64,000 bases of DNA from Croceicoccus hydrothermalis (GCF_022378335.1 NZ_JAIQCI010000001.1:1-64000); one strand, 5' to 3'; positions 26,365 through 37,318 are shown, numbered from the stretch's first letter. Made by a program: numbers and translations. Notes: generated by a model not told the origin, from the sequence alone.

Positions 26365-26402
26365 CCAACAAAATGCCCGGCCGGATCGGGTCCGGCCGGG
26401 CA
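26365..26402 (-). terminator. intrinsic terminator after the Bax-inhibitor-1 gene
   Basis: TGCCCGGCCGGA and TCCGGCCGGGCA form a perfect 12-bp stem with a 5-base loop. On the minus strand it is followed by TTTTGTT. Confidence 0.85.
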
Positions 26403-26469
26403 CATCATGATATTGCCATTTCATCATCCGACCCGCCCGCGCGGACCGGTTGCGAAGGAGCAGGCGCGA

Positions 26470-27213
26470 TCAGTCGCGCTGCCCCATGAACATCAGCAGG
26501 AACTGGAACATGTTGATGAAATCGAGGTACAGCGAAAGCGCACCAAGGATCACCGCCTTGCCCATGAAATCCGTTCCGGCGAGCTGAAAATACTGACGCT
26601 TCAGCCGCTGCGTATCGTAGGCGGTGAGGCCTGCGAAAATAAGCACGCCCAGAAAGCTCACCGCCCACATCAGCGCCGCGCTCTGCAGGAAAATGTTGAT
26701 CACCGACGCGATCAGCAGGCCGATGACGCCCATGATGAGGAAGCTGCCCATGCCGGACAGGTCCTTCTTCGTGGTGTAGCCGAACAGGCTGAGACCGGCG
26801 AACGCGCCCGCCGTCGCAAAGAAGGTCGCCGCGATCGACGCGCCGGTATAGACGGCGAAAATCGTCGACATGGAGGCACCCATGAGCGCCGCGAACGCCC
26901 AGAACAGGATTTGCAACGTGCCTTGCGAAAAACGGTTCGCGCCGAACGACATCGCGAAAACGATGGCCAGCGGCGACAGCACGATCAGCCACATCAGCGG
27001 CGAGGTCATGATCGCCACGCCAAAGGCGGTGTTGGCCATGACGAATGCGACCACGCCGGTCAGCGCGACGCCCATCGCCATGTAATTGTAGATCGACAGC
27101 ATGTATTTGCGCAGGCCGGCGTCAAAGCCCTCCCGCGTCTGCATACGCCCGTCGAGGCCCGTGGACGCGCCGAAGCCCGTCCGGGTGGGCTGGGGATCGT
27201 TCCAGTTTGCCAT
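26470..27213 (-). CDS. Bax inhibitor-1 / YccA family membrane protein
   Basis: The 247-residue protein has seven predicted membrane segments after a soluble N-terminus of about 45 residues. Typical family parts are YNYMAMGVALTGVVAF, TYTGASIAATFFATAG-like FAVYTGASIA, and AGLTAYDTQRLKR near the last segments. The family includes pH-sensitive calcium leak channels and regulators of membrane proteases. The substrate here is unknown. Confidence 0.9.
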   Translation of the reverse strand: MANWNDPQPTRTGFGASTGLDGRMQTREGFDAGLRKYMLSIYNYMAMGVALTGVVAFVMANTAFGVAIMTSPLMWLIVLSPLAIVFAMSFGANRFSQGTLQILFWAFAALMGASMSTIFAVYTGASIAATFFATAGAFAGLSLFGYTTKKDLSGMGSFLIMGVIGLLIASVINIFLQSAALMWAVSFLGVLIFAGLTAYDTQRLKRQYFQLAGTDFMGKAVILGALSLYLDFINMFQFLLMFMGQRD

Positions 27214-27375
27214 TTTATCCTAACTCCTCTGCCAGCCCGCGATAAGGCGGGCCGTTGCATGCAATATCGGCGCGATCGTTCCCGAATTCAAGGGGAACCG
27301 CGCCGTGGCGACCTGCCGTTACAATCGGATACGAACGGGAAACAAAGGTTTAACGCAGGCCTCGTTTCGGGCGGT

Positions 27376-28191
27376 TCAGGCCTCTTTCGCCATCGCGATA
27401 CTGCGATCGCGCGCGTTGCGCAGCGTATCGGTCATCAATTTCAGCATGCGGTCGTTTTCATCGAGCGTGTCGAGCCCGGCCTGCGTCACACCGCCGGGCG
27501 AGGCCACGCGCCGCGCCAGTTCGCCCGGTGAATGCTCGCTGTTCGCGGCAAGCGCGGCGGACCCTTCGACGGTGGCGAGCGCCAGCCGGTCCGCCTGTTC
27601 GCGCGGCAAGCCGAGCGCGCTCGCCGCTTTGGCCAGCGAATCGATAAAGCGGTAGACAAAGCCCGGCCCCGACCCTGCGAGCGCGGTGACGAGATCGAAC
27701 AGGCTTTCATCCGGCAGCCATTCGCCCTGCCCCAATGGCGCGGCGAGCGCATCGACCATGGCGCGCTGTTCGTCGCCGACATCCTTGCCCACGAGCGCGA
27801 TCGGCGATTTGCCGAGCGCCGCCGACAGGTTCGGCATCACGCGCACGATACCGCCGGCACGCGGGAATTTCGATTGCAACGTATCGAGCTGCGTGCCCGC
27901 GAGGATCGACAATACGACCGTCTCGCCCCCGATCAGCGGTTCGATTTCGGGCGCATTGTCGTTCAGCATCTGCGGCTTGATGCCCAGCATCACCGCATCG
28001 AACGTCTCGCCCTTGGGAAGTTCCTTGAGCAGGCGCACGCCGTCGGGCGCATCCTCGCGATAGGGATCCGCGATGGTGAAGATTGACGGATCCACCCCCC
28101 CTGCGAGCCAGCCGTCCAGCATGGCGCCCGCCATGTTGCCGCAACCGATCAACAGCATTGAGCCGGGTGTCTTCGTCGTCATCACATTCAT
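27376..28191 (-). CDS. proC: pyrroline-5-carboxylate reductase
   Basis: The 271-residue enzyme reduces pyrroline-5-carboxylate to proline with NAD(P)H. The nucleotide-binding GCGNMAGAML lies near residue 16. The proC signature region is in the C-terminal half, with LVTALAGSGPGFVYRFID and RVASPGGVTQAGLDTL. It starts 4 bases after the ybjN-like stop, so the two probably form an operon. Confidence 0.93.
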   Translation of the reverse strand: MNVMTTKTPGSMLLIGCGNMAGAMLDGWLAGGVDPSIFTIADPYREDAPDGVRLLKELPKGETFDAVMLGIKPQMLNDNAPEIEPLIGGETVVLSILAGTQLDTLQSKFPRAGGIVRVMPNLSAALGKSPIALVGKDVGDEQRAMVDALAAPLGQGEWLPDESLFDLVTALAGSGPGFVYRFIDSLAKAASALGLPREQADRLALATVEGSAALAANSEHSPGELARRVASPGGVTQAGLDTLDENDRMLKLMTDTLRNARDRSIAMAKEA

Positions 28192-28195
28192 AATC

Positions 28196-28702
28196 TCAAG
28201 CTTCTCCTGCGGCATCGACGAGCGCGGATTGCAAGGCCGCCTGCGCATCGCGATCGCCCCATAAAACGAATTGAAACGCCGGATAGAACCGGTCGCATTC
28301 CTCGACGGCCACCTCCACGGCGGTCTGCGCCTGTGACAGGCTAAGTAGGCCATCATCGCCCAGCATCAACCCGTGGCGGTAAAGCAGCACCGATCCGTTG
28401 GACCAGATATCGAAATGACCCAGCCACAATTGTTCGTTCACCAGGGTCATCAATTCGAACATGGTGACGCGCTTTTCCTGCGGAACGCGCGTTTCGGGCA
28501 GGCACAGCAATTGCAGCACGTTATCCTCGTGCCGCCATATCGCGCGCAGCTGATACTTGGCCCAGGCGCCCTGCACCTCGCCGCTGATCTCGTCCTCACC
28601 GATGAGTTCGTAGGGCCAGCTGCGCGCCTCGAAGAGCGACATCAGCATGTCGACGGGGGCCAGCTCCTCTTGGGTGCTCATCATCTTGCGTCCTGTCGTC
28701 AT
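28196..28702 (-). CDS. YbjN-domain protein
   Basis: The 168-residue protein consists of a YbjN domain (LFEARSWPYELIGEDEI, VTMFELMTLVNEQLWLGHFD, then LLYRHGLML). This resembles the type III secretion chaperone fold. YbjN proteins affect motility and stress responses in enterobacteria, while the role in alphaproteobacteria is unknown. GGGAG lies 5 bases before the ATG at 28702. An ATG at 28684 with AGGA upstream is also possible. Confidence 0.8.
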   Translation of the reverse strand: MTTGRKMMSTQEELAPVDMLMSLFEARSWPYELIGEDEISGEVQGAWAKYQLRAIWRHEDNVLQLLCLPETRVPQEKRVTMFELMTLVNEQLWLGHFDIWSNGSVLLYRHGLMLGDDGLLSLSQAQTAVEVAVEECDRFYPAFQFVLWGDRDAQAALQSALVDAAGEA

Positions 28703-28881
28703 CGTCGCTCCCGCCGCATGGATCGCCCGCCCCGCGCCTCTTGCGTTGGGGGCCATCATGCTGGTGCCCTGTCGCACCCCCGCTTGCCAATCCGCGCCCC
28801 GTTCCGCACCGGGCATAACCGCAGACAGCTGTGCAGACCATGTGGAAAACGACGCTCCCTGTATCGGGATGGGTCGCATCG

Positions 28882-29751
28882 TCATTCGCTTCTGCTGCGG
28901 CGGGTGCGGCGCCGCGATGCCTTCGCCCCGGAGGAGCGGGTTTGCGGATCGGCGGCGATCGCGTCCATGCGCGGGAAACGCCCGAAAGTGGCCGCGGCGA
29001 CCTGCTGTGCATTGCTCAGCTTGGGCATGACGCGCATATAGGGTGAAATCTGCGCCGCGAGTTCGGGCGGCAAGACCGTGCCGAGCAGTTCGACCGCCTC
29101 ACGCTCGTTCCCGCTGATGGCGAGCATGAAGGCCCGCGTGCGCCAGCCCGAAAGATCCTGCCGTTCGAGCAGCGGGCGCAGCACGGCGTCGCCGGCGGCA
29201 AAATCGCCGCCCACGGCAAGGCTGAGCGCGTGCCGCCGGATCAGCTCGTCCGCGACGTAATTGTTGGACGGAACGTCGCGCTGCTGCAAAAATTGCGCGG
29301 CAATCCGGTAGTAATACTGCGCAGAGGGCTGATCCCCGATGAGATCGTAGGCAAGCGCGCGATCCGCGGAGAGATCCGCGACGGGCGCGCCATTGGCCTC
29401 GGCCTTGGCGAACTGGTCGAGCGCGGCTTGCGGTTCGCCACGCAACGCGAGGATCGCCGCGCGCACCGATGCGATGACAGGATCGGTCGGTGCGTGCTTC
29501 TCGGCTTCCTCGACATAGGTCAGCGCCGCCTCCGGATCGCCCAGCCGCACCGCCGCCACCGCCGCGTGGCGCAGCGCATCCAGATTATCAGGATCGCGCA
29601 GGAGCACCCCGCGCGCATCCTTCAACGCGATCTGATCCGGGCCGGGAAGCGGTTGCACCACCGGCACGGCGGCGGCCGGCACCACCGCGACACCGGCGCC
29701 CGCCCCCACCATAAGAATGGCGGCCAGGATCGGACGCAGGCGGCGCGCCAT
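28882..29751 (-). CDS. secreted TPR-repeat protein
   Basis: The 289-residue protein has a signal peptide (about residues 1-28, ending PAAA) and several TPR-like repeats, for example DPDNLDALRHAAVAAVRLG and DPEAALTYVEEAEKHAP. The tail is rich in Arg and Ser. It is probably periplasmic and may be a scaffold. It follows ftsZ by 25 bases on the same strand, so it could be co-transcribed with the division genes. Confidence 0.75.
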   Translation of the reverse strand: MARRLRPILAAILMVGAGAGVAVVPAAAVPVVQPLPGPDQIALKDARGVLLRDPDNLDALRHAAVAAVRLGDPEAALTYVEEAEKHAPTDPVIASVRAAILALRGEPQAALDQFAKAEANGAPVADLSADRALAYDLIGDQPSAQYYYRIAAQFLQQRDVPSNNYVADELIRRHALSLAVGGDFAAGDAVLRPLLERQDLSGWRTRAFMLAISGNEREAVELLGTVLPPELAAQISPYMRVMPKLSNAQQVAAATFGRFPRMDAIAADPQTRSSGAKASRRRTRRSRSE

Positions 29752-29776
29752 ACCGGCGGAGCGGAGACGCAGGATC

Positions 29777-31366
29777 TTAGCGATTGTTACGACCGAGGAA
29801 ACGCGGGATGTTGAGTGCGCCATCGTCATCGTCGTCATCGTCGAAATCGACACGGCGGTTGTCGCGGCGCGGCGTTTCGCGGCTCTCGTCACGGCGGTCG
29901 TCCCGTCCGCGCGACAGATTGGCCATGCGCTCGAACAAGGTACTGCCGCCGCCCGAACTGCGCGGGGCCGGGGCCGGACGCGCGGGTGTGGGTGCTGGCG
30001 CCGCATCCTCGGGCGGGGTCAGACGGTCGGAAACCGGCGCGGGCGGCGGCGCGGGGCGGGGCGCCGGCTCCGCCTCCATCCCGCCGAGCTGCAGCTCGTC
30101 ATCCGCATGCGCGGGCGGCGCGATATCGGCCTGCTGATCGAGATTGAGTTCGAGCGGTTCGTCGTGCGCATACTCGGCAAAAGCGTCCTCGGCGCCGGGC
30201 GCTTTCAACGCGTGATCGTGGGCCGGATCGGGAATCCCGGTGCCGCCATCCTGCGCCATAGCGGGAGCTTCGGCAACGGGTGCGGGCGGCGCTGCGGGTG
30301 CCGATGCCGGTGCGGGCGTCGGCGACGAGCCGGGATGGACCGGCGCGCGACCCGAACCCATGGAGAAACCCTTGACCGCGGGCGATTCCTGGCGATCGGC
30401 GCTTTGATCGATGCCGGTTGCGACGACCGACACGCGGATCTTGCCCTCCAGATCGGGATTGAAGGCCGAACCCCAGATGATGTTCGCATCCGGATCGACG
30501 AGATCGCGGATATGGTTGGCGGCCTCGTCGACCTCCATCAGGCGCATGTCCTCGCCGCCGATGATCGACACGATGACGCCCTTTGCACCCTGCATCGACA
30601 CCCCGTCGAGCAGCGGGTTCGCGATGGCCTTTTCCGCGGCTTCGAGCGCGCGATTATCACCCTCGCCCTCGCCCGTGCCCATCATCGCCTTGCCCATCTC
30701 GCCCATGACGGACCGCACGTCGGCAAAGTCGAGATTGATGAGGCCCGGCATCACCATGAGATCGGTGATCGACCGGACGCCTTGCTGCAATACCTCGTCG
30801 GCGAGGAGGAAGGCTTCCTTGAACGTGGTGTCGGGGCTGGCGACCAGGAACAGGTTCTGGTTCGGAATGACGATCAGCGTGTCGACGTGCTTCTGCAATT
30901 CCTCGATGCCCGCATCGGCAGCGCGCATGCGGCGATTGCCCTCGAACATGAACGGCTTCGTGACCACGCCCACGGTGAGCACGCCCTTCTCGCGCGCGGC
31001 TTTCGCGATGACCGGCGCGGCGCCCGTGCCGGTACCGCCGCCCATGCCCGCGGCGATGAAGCACATGTGCACGCCTTCCAGCATGCGGTCGATCTCCTCG
31101 ATCGTCTCCTCCGCCGCGGCGCGGCCGACCTCGGGCCGTGCGCCCGCGCCCAGCCCTTGCGTGATTTCGGGGCCGAGCTGGATCCGATCCTCCGCGATGG
31201 AGGAATTGAGCGCCTGCGCGTCGGTATTCACGACGACGAAATCGACGCCTTCGATCTCCGAACGGATCATGTTGGCGATGGCGTTGTTGCCGGCGCCGCC
31301 GACGCCGATCACGGTGATGCGGGGGCGAAGCTCCTCAACCGCCGGCGGACCGATATTGATGCTCAT
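29777..31366 (-). CDS. ftsZ: cell-division GTPase FtsZ
   Basis: The 529-residue tubulin homologue forms the division ring. The GTP-binding motif [21 protein letters not shown] near the N-terminus and the T7 loop NLDFADV are intact. After about residue 320 comes a long Pro/Ala-rich linker typical of alphaproteobacteria. It ends in the conserved C-terminal peptide [11 protein letters not shown], which binds FtsA and other partners. A 200-bp gap before it probably holds its own promoter. Confidence 0.97.
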   Translation of the reverse strand: MSINIGPPAVEELRPRITVIGVGGAGNNAIANMIRSEIEGVDFVVVNTDAQALNSSIAEDRIQLGPEITQGLGAGARPEVGRAAAEETIEEIDRMLEGVHMCFIAAGMGGGTGTGAAPVIAKAAREKGVLTVGVVTKPFMFEGNRRMRAADAGIEELQKHVDTLIVIPNQNLFLVASPDTTFKEAFLLADEVLQQGVRSITDLMVMPGLINLDFADVRSVMGEMGKAMMGTGEGEGDNRALEAAEKAIANPLLDGVSMQGAKGVIVSIIGGEDMRLMEVDEAANHIRDLVDPDANIIWGSAFNPDLEGKIRVSVVATGIDQSADRQESPAVKGFSMGSGRAPVHPGSSPTPAPASAPAAPPAPVAEAPAMAQDGGTGIPDPAHDHALKAPGAEDAFAEYAHDEPLELNLDQQADIAPPAHADDELQLGGMEAEPAPRPAPPPAPVSDRLTPPEDAAPAPTPARPAPAPRSSGGGSTLFERMANLSRGRDDRRDESRETPRRDNRRVDFDDDDDDDGALNIPRFLGRNNR

Positions 31367-31566
31367 GAAATTCTCCGGGACGAAAACCGTCGTCAGCGTT
31401 CAAAACTTAAGGCTGGCAAAATTATGGCGGGGTTTTGGCACAGAACAATTCATCGGGGCAAAGGGATAATGCAGATTTCCACACCCCCAAAGGCGGAGAG
31501 CCCAGCTTTGTCGCGCGCCTGCACCGCCCCGTCGCGAAGGCATCCGCATCGCTGCCGTCCGTCCCC

Positions 31567-32832
31567 TCAGAAATACTCGCGCACCGCACGCATCATCCGC
31601 GCAAGCAGGTTGCGCCCGCCGCCCCCGGCCCCATCGCCGACAGACCCGTGCGCGCGTATATCCACAGGATCGTCCGCCGCATGCAGCACAAGCCCGGCAA
31701 GGCTCGCAAATCCGGGAGTCGCATGGGCCTCGGGCAGGCCGGTCATCGCAGGGGCGCGGCCCGTGCGCACGGGTTTTGCCAAGGCCTGTTGCACGTAATC
31801 GGCAAGCCCGGCCAGTTCCGCGCCCCCGCCGGTCAGCACGATCTGCCGCCCGTTGCTGCCGCGTCCTGCGACAAAGCCCAGCGATTTGAGCGCCTTGGAC
31901 ACATCGTCGGTCCATCGAGCGAGCTGTCCTGTAATGACCGAGATCAGTTCGGCGCGGGGGATCATCTCCCCCTGTCCGCTGCTGTCCGCCGAAAGCGGTA
32001 TCATCTCGCGATTGTCGGTCGGGCTGGCGATGGCCGAACCATAGACGCATTTCAGCCGCTCTGCCTGCGCGCGGCGGATACCGAAGGCCGACGCGATGGC
32101 ATCGGTAATGTCGCCCGAACCATAGGGGAGCACGTCCATGCCGACGAGCATGCCGCCCGCGTGAACGGAAATATGCGTGACCTCCGCCCCCATGTCGATG
32201 ACCGCGACGCCGAGGTCGCGCTCCTCCTCGGTGAGGCAGGCGTGCCCACTGGCGACCGCGGCGCCGACGACGCCCGCAACCTCCAGATGCGCGCTCTGCA
32301 CCGCCTCCATCAAATTGCGCAGCGGGCCGGTTTCCGCCTCCATCACATGAATCGCGACCGATAACGTATCGGCGTGAAGCCCGCGCGGATTGGCCACCCC
32401 CTGCGCCTGGTCGAGCACGTAGAACGCCGGTTGCGCGTGGAGCACGGCGCGCTGTTCACCGGCGTCGGGAATGATCTGATCGCGCGCATCGATCAGCAGG
32501 TAATCGATGTCGTCCTGCTCGATCCGGCGTCCGCCGATCTCGATATCGACCTCGCGAATGGCGCTGGTGAGGCCGGCATTGGCACATCCGATCCACACCG
32601 CGTCGACCTGCACGTCGGCGGCGCGTTCGGCGCGCTCGATCGCGTCGCGCACCGCATGGGTCGCCGCGTCCATGTCGGTGACATAGCCGCGCCGGATCCC
32701 GTCGGCGGCGCGGTGGCCGGAGCCCAGCACGATCATCTCGCCATCGCCGGTCAGCCCCGCGATCATGGCGGAGATGCGGAAACTGCCGATATTGATGGCG
32801 GCGAAGATCTTCTCGATACGCGGTGCGGGCAC
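31567..32832 (-). CDS. ftsA: cell-division protein FtsA
   Basis: The 421-residue actin-like ATPase tethers FtsZ to the membrane. It shows the phosphate 1 region (AAINIGSFRISAMIA), the SHS2 insertion (1C domain, about residues 80-160) and VAVIDMGAEVTHISV. The C-terminal amphipathic helix is NLLARMMRAVREYF. The GTG start at 32832 lies 7 bases after the ftsQ stop, and the protein from there matches FtsA directly. Confidence 0.93.
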   Translation of the reverse strand: MPAPRIEKIFAAINIGSFRISAMIAGLTGDGEMIVLGSGHRAADGIRRGYVTDMDAATHAVRDAIERAERAADVQVDAVWIGCANAGLTSAIREVDIEIGGRRIEQDDIDYLLIDARDQIIPDAGEQRAVLHAQPAFYVLDQAQGVANPRGLHADTLSVAIHVMEAETGPLRNLMEAVQSAHLEVAGVVGAAVASGHACLTEEERDLGVAVIDMGAEVTHISVHAGGMLVGMDVLPYGSGDITDAIASAFGIRRAQAERLKCVYGSAIASPTDNREMIPLSADSSGQGEMIPRAELISVITGQLARWTDDVSKALKSLGFVAGRGSNGRQIVLTGGGAELAGLADYVQQALAKPVRTGRAPAMTGLPEAHATPGFASLAGLVLHAADDPVDIRAHGSVGDGAGGGGRNLLARMMRAVREYF

Positions 32833-32839
32833 GGCGGGT

Positions 32840-33769
32840 TCAGCCTCCGTCCGCGTCGCGCGCGCGCTCTGCGGCAAGCTCGGCCTGCGCCTTCGCCCGG
32901 CCCGGCACGCGCATGTAGGTGCGGTCGGGCGCGCGCATGTCGAACACCGCGACCTGCCCGCCGAGCAGGCGATTGGTGCCGTCGTCGCGCGCAAAGGTGA
33001 CGAGCGCATCGCGCGCCTCCTCGTCCCCCTCGGGCAGGGCGAGCACCTGTCCTGTCGCGAAGGTCAGGTTCCAGCGCCGGTTGCCGATCCATTCCGCCCC
33101 GCGCACCTGCGGCTTGAGCGCGGGCGCGATGTCGAGCAATTGGGCAAGGTCGACGGCCCGGTCCTCCGCCCCCTCGCCCGACAGGACCAGCATCTTCTCC
33201 GCCTTGCCGCGCGGCACCGGTTCGAGCCTGTGGCCGGCGGGATCGATCAGCACGAATTCCTCGCCCTGACGCAGCACGGCATGCGGTTTGCGTTCGACCA
33301 CGTCGATCACCAGCGCATCGGGCAATTGCCGCGATACGCGCGCATCCTGCACCCAGGGCAGCGCGACCAGATCGGCTCGCAGGCTGTCGAGATCGAGCAG
33401 CGGCATCGGCACGTTGCGCGCGGCGAGCGCCTTGGCATAGATCGCCTGTTCGTCCATGCGGTTCACGCCGCGCACCTCGATCCGGTGGACGGCGAAACCG
33501 GCGCTGTCGGCGGCCTCGGCCACGCGGGTGCGGATCATGTCCGGCACGCCGAGCAGGACGGCAAGACCCCATGCCGCAACGGCAAGCGCCGCCGCGATCA
33601 GGATCTGAAAGAATTTCTGCAAGCCCCGCTCGGATATGGGAAGCACGCGCATGATCGCGTCGGCCACCCCGCCGCTGCGCGCCTTTGCCGTGTTGACGGC
33701 CTTGCGCTTGCCCTTGGCGGCGGCGGCGCGGCGCACGCCCTTCCCGCCGCGGCGGATGGTGGTGCTCAT
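32840..33769 (-). CDS. ftsQ: cell-division protein FtsQ
   Basis: The 309-residue bitopic protein has a basic cytoplasmic N-terminus, a membrane segment at about residues 53-75 (FQILIAAALAVAAWGLAVLL), a POTRA domain (FAVHRIEVRGVNRMDEQAI) and a FtsQ/DivIB domain (LPWVQDARVSRQLPDALVI). It links early and late division proteins. The ATG overlaps the murB stop by four bases. Confidence 0.93.
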   Translation of the reverse strand: MSTTIRRGGKGVRRAAAAKGKRKAVNTAKARSGGVADAIMRVLPISERGLQKFFQILIAAALAVAAWGLAVLLGVPDMIRTRVAEAADSAGFAVHRIEVRGVNRMDEQAIYAKALAARNVPMPLLDLDSLRADLVALPWVQDARVSRQLPDALVIDVVERKPHAVLRQGEEFVLIDPAGHRLEPVPRGKAEKMLVLSGEGAEDRAVDLAQLLDIAPALKPQVRGAEWIGNRRWNLTFATGQVLALPEGDEEARDALVTFARDDGTNRLLGGQVAVFDMRAPDRTYMRVPGRAKAQAELAAERARDADGG

Positions 33770-34734
33770 GCGCCTGCCTCCACCGGCTCGCCCGCGAAAC
33801 GGCCCACGCGGCGAATTTCCCAGTCCAGCGTCACGCCCGAATGCGCCTTCACCCGGCGGCGCACCTCCTCGCCCAGCATCTCGATGTCGCGGCTCGTCGC
33901 CTCGCCCGTGTTGATGAGGAAATTGGTGTGCTTCTCGCTCACCTGCGCATCGCCGATGGTGAGTCCGCGACACACCGCCGCATCGACGAGCTGCCACGCC
34001 TTGTGCCCGTCTGGATTCTTGAACGTGGACCCGCCTGTTTTCGTGCGCAGCGGCTGACTGTTTTCGCGCGCCTCGGCAATGCGGTCCATCTCGTCGCCAA
34101 TCGCATCGGGGTCGCCCGGCGTGCCGCGAAAGGTCGCGGCGGTGACGATCGCACCATCGGGCAGATCGGAATGGCGATAGCGATAGCCCATGTCGTCCGG
34201 ACCATATATGCGGCGTGTCCCATCGCGCAGCACGACATCGCATTCGACGAAAATATCGGCGACCTCGCGCCCATACGCCCCGCCGTTCATTCGCACGAAC
34301 CCGCCGACCGTGCCGGGAATACCGCGCAGGAACTCCATCCCCGCAATGCCCGCATCGCGCGCGCTGCTCGCCGCCAGAATGCCGCTCGTCCCGCCGCCCA
34401 TGCGCAAGGTGGTGGGGTCGCGCGCCTCCACCTCGGCAAATACCTTGCCCAGCCGCACGACGACGCCGTCCACACCCCCATCGCGCACGATCATGTTGGA
34501 GCCGAGGCCAATGCCCATCACCGGCACCCATTCGGGGAGCGTGCCGAGGAATTCGCACAGATCGTCAACATCGGCCGGCTCGAACAGCAATTCGGCGGGA
34601 CCGCCGGTCTTGAACCAGGTATATTTGGCGAGCGGTGCCATCGCGCGCAATTTCCCACGCGGCGTATCGATAACGAACGCCCCGCCATTCAGCCGGATCC
34701 GCAAACGCCCCCCATCGTCGAGCAGTTCCGCCAT
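33766..34734 (-). CDS. murB: UDP-N-acetylenolpyruvoylglucosamine reductase
   Basis: The 322-residue flavoenzyme makes UDP-MurNAc from the enolpyruvyl precursor with NADPH. The FAD-binding part shows YTWFKTGGPAELLFEP and GLGSNMIVRDGG. GIPGTVGGFVRMNGGAYG and the type I C-terminal GSTFKNPDG follow. ddl, which often lies between murB and ftsQ, is absent here, and murB runs directly into ftsQ (ATGA overlap). Confidence 0.95.
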   Translation of the reverse strand: MAELLDDGGRLRIRLNGGAFVIDTPRGKLRAMAPLAKYTWFKTGGPAELLFEPADVDDLCEFLGTLPEWVPVMGIGLGSNMIVRDGGVDGVVVRLGKVFAEVEARDPTTLRMGGGTSGILAASSARDAGIAGMEFLRGIPGTVGGFVRMNGGAYGREVADIFVECDVVLRDGTRRIYGPDDMGYRYRHSDLPDGAIVTAATFRGTPGDPDAIGDEMDRIAEARENSQPLRTKTGGSTFKNPDGHKAWQLVDAAVCRGLTIGDAQVSEKHTNFLINTGEATSRDIEMLGEEVRRRVKAHSGVTLDWEIRRVGRFAGEPVEAGA

Positions 34735-36155
34735 CACGCGCCCCTTTTCGCCGCGACCGCATCGGCCAGCCCCGCGGCCCAGCGCGTGATGTCCCCTGCG
34801 CCAAGGCACACGACCATGTCGCCCGGTTCGACGATGTCGGCGAGCGTTCCGGCAAGCGTTTCGGCATCCTCGACCACCGCGGTCTGCCGATGGCCCCGAT
34901 CCTTCAGCCCGGTGACAAGCGCATCGGCATCGACGCCGTCGATCGGTTCCTCGCTCGCGGCGTAGACCGGCGTGACATAGACGATGTCGGCGTCGTTGAA
35001 GGCACTCTGAAACTCCTCCATATGGTCGCGAAGGCGCGTGTAGCGATGCGGCTGCGCGACCGCGATGACGCGGCCCGTCGCCCCTTCGCGCGCGGCGGAC
35101 AGAACGGCGCGGATTTCCACCGGGTGGTGGCCGTAATCGTCGATCACAATCGCCGGTTCGCCATCCGTGACGATCTCGCCCACCTTGGTAAAGCGTCGCT
35201 TGACCCCGCCGAACCGGGCGAACCCGTCGCGCACCGTTTCGAACGGGCATTGCATTTCGACGGCGACGGCAATCGCGGCCAGTGCGTTCTGCACATTGTG
35301 GCGGCCGGGCATGGGCAGTTCGATTCCCTCGATCCGTTCGGCGCTGCCGTCGCGGTGGCGGATGGCGACGTCGAAACGATTGCCGCCGGGCACCGGGGTC
35401 ACGTTCTCCCCGCGAATGTCGGCCTGCGCGCTGAAGCCATAGGTGACGACGCGGCGATCGCGGATCTTGGGCAGGATCGCCTGCACCTCCGCATGGTCGA
35501 GGCACAGCACCGCGGCGCCGTAGAACGGCACGTTCTCGATGAATTCGACGAAGGCGTTTTTCACATTGTCGAAGCTGCCGTAATGGTCGAGATGTTCGGG
35601 GTCGATATTGGTGACCACCGCGATCGTCCCGTCGAGGCGGAGGAAGCTGCCGTCGCTTTCATCGGCCTCCACCACCATCCATTCGCTGGTCCCGACGCGC
35701 GCGTTGGAGCCGTAGCTGTTGATGATGCCGCCGTTGATGACGGTAGGATCGACGCCCCCTGCGTCGAGCAGCGCGGCGACCATGGATGTCGTCGTCGTCT
35801 TCCCATGCGTGCCGGCGACCGCGACGGTGCGTTTCAATCGCATCAGCTCGGCCAGCATTTCGGCGCGCCTCACCACCGGGATCCGGTTTTCGAGCGCGGC
35901 GACAACCTCCGGATTGTCACGCCGGATCGCCGTGGAGGTGACGAGCACGGCGGCGCCCGCGACATTTTCCGCCTTCTGCCCGATCATCACCGGAATGCCT
36001 TTTTGACGCAAACCTTCGATCACGTGCCCTTCGGAAATATCCGAACCCTGCACGGCATAGCCGAGATTATGCATGACCTCGGCAATGCCGGACATGCCGA
36101 TGCCGCCGATCCCTGCAAAATGGATGGTGCCGATCTCGGTGCCGACGCCCTTCAT
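34734..36155 (-). CDS. murC: UDP-N-acetylmuramate-L-alanine ligase
   Basis: The 473-residue enzyme adds L-Ala to UDP-MurNAc. The N-terminal domain has [16 protein letters not shown]. The P-loop is [14 protein letters not shown]. The Mur-ligase central motif is [16 protein letters not shown], and the C-terminal domain has [16 protein letters not shown]. Its stop overlaps the murB start by one base (TGATG), and its start overlaps the murG stop. Confidence 0.96.
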   Translation of the reverse strand: MKGVGTEIGTIHFAGIGGIGMSGIAEVMHNLGYAVQGSDISEGHVIEGLRQKGIPVMIGQKAENVAGAAVLVTSTAIRRDNPEVVAALENRIPVVRRAEMLAELMRLKRTVAVAGTHGKTTTTSMVAALLDAGGVDPTVINGGIINSYGSNARVGTSEWMVVEADESDGSFLRLDGTIAVVTNIDPEHLDHYGSFDNVKNAFVEFIENVPFYGAAVLCLDHAEVQAILPKIRDRRVVTYGFSAQADIRGENVTPVPGGNRFDVAIRHRDGSAERIEGIELPMPGRHNVQNALAAIAVAVEMQCPFETVRDGFARFGGVKRRFTKVGEIVTDGEPAIVIDDYGHHPVEIRAVLSAAREGATGRVIAVAQPHRYTRLRDHMEEFQSAFNDADIVYVTPVYAASEEPIDGVDADALVTGLKDRGHRQTAVVEDAETLAGTLADIVEPGDMVVCLGAGDITRWAAGLADAVAAKRGA

Positions 36156-37318
36156 GCGCGCATCCCCCGCATTTCGCCTCGCGCGTCGGGCTGTTGCATG
36201 CGGATCACGTCCATGAGCGGTGCGCCGCCGAACCCTTCGACCAGATCGGCAAGGTCTTTTGCCGCGTCGGGGCGCCCGCAATTCCACATCGCATGGGCGG
36301 CGCTGGCAAGCGTTTCCGGCGTGCGGGCAAGGTCGGCGACCTGCCTCGCGAGTTCCGCGGGCGTGAATTGCGGTTGCCGGATCGACCGCGCACCGCCGGC
36401 CGCCACGATGTCGCGCACATTGGCGGCCTGGTGATCGTCGGTCGCGATGGGCAGCGGCACGAGAATCGCGGGGCGCCCCACCGCCGTCAGCTCCGCAATC
36501 GTCGATGCGCCCGCGCGCCCGATGAACAGATGCGCATCGGCGAGCCTTTGTGCCATATCCTCGAAATAGGTGCCGAGTTGTGCCGTGATCCCATGCGCGG
36601 CATAGGCCTCGCGCACCGCCTCCATATCCTCGGGCCGGCATTGCTGCGTCACGTGAAGTCTGCGGCGCAGGTCATCCGGCAATTGGGCCAGCCCGTCCGG
36701 CACCACTTGCGACAATACGCGCGCGCCCTGGCTCCCCCCGGTGACGAGGATGCGCAAAGCCCCGTCCTCGCCATATGCGGGAAAGGGTTGACTGCGCAGG
36801 TCCAGCACGGGCCCGCGCACCGGATTGCCGACAAGCTCGGCCCGCGCGCCGGTGCCTGTGGGCATGCGGTCGACCCGTTCATACGCGGTCGCGACGATGT
36901 CGGCATTGCGGGCCAGGAACCGGTTCACCCGGCCCAGCACCGCGTTCTGTTCATGGATGATCGACGGGATGCGGGCCGATTGCGCGGCCAGCAGTGCGGG
37001 CAATGCGGGATAGCCGCCAAAGCCGACGACCGCCGACGGTTCGAATTCGCGGAACAGGCGCAGCGCCATCTTTCGCCCCGACAGGATCGCGCCAATCCCC
37101 TTTATCTTGGCGAGGATGCCGCCATCCATCCGCCCGGCGGGCAGGACATGGGCCTTCATCGCATGCGGCATGCCGGGGATGGCCGCGCCGCGTTCGTCGG
37201 TGACGAGCGCCACCCGGTGTCCCCGCCCGATGAGTTCAGTGCCGAGCGCGAACGCGGGGATGAGATGCCCGCCGGTTCCCCCCGCGGCCAGCACGTAATG
37301 GCGCGAAGCCTTGGTCAT
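36152..37318 (-). CDS. murG: UDP-GlcNAc transferase MurG
   Basis: The 388-residue glycosyltransferase makes lipid II from lipid I at the inner face of the membrane. Motifs are [17 protein letters not shown] near residue 10, [13 protein letters not shown]-like [28 protein letters not shown] and [13 protein letters not shown]. It overlaps ftsW and murC by four bases each. Confidence 0.96.
   Translation of the reverse strand: MTKASRHYVLAAGGTGGHLIPAFALGTELIGRGHRVALVTDERGAAIPGMPHAMKAHVLPAGRMDGGILAKIKGIGAILSGRKMALRLFREFEPSAVVGFGGYPALPALLAAQSARIPSIIHEQNAVLGRVNRFLARNADIVATAYERVDRMPTGTGARAELVGNPVRGPVLDLRSQPFPAYGEDGALRILVTGGSQGARVLSQVVPDGLAQLPDDLRRRLHVTQQCRPEDMEAVREAYAAHGITAQLGTYFEDMAQRLADAHLFIGRAGASTIAELTAVGRPAILVPLPIATDDHQAANVRDIVAAGGARSIRQPQFTPAELARQVADLARTPETLASAAHAMWNCGRPDAAKDLADLVEGFGGAPLMDVIRMQQPDARGEMRGMRA

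Noticed and set aside
29717-31798. 693-codon open frame antisense to ftsZ
   Set aside because: FtsZ is certain on the other strand. The antisense product is Arg/His-rich and low in complexity, as expected of a shadow frame.
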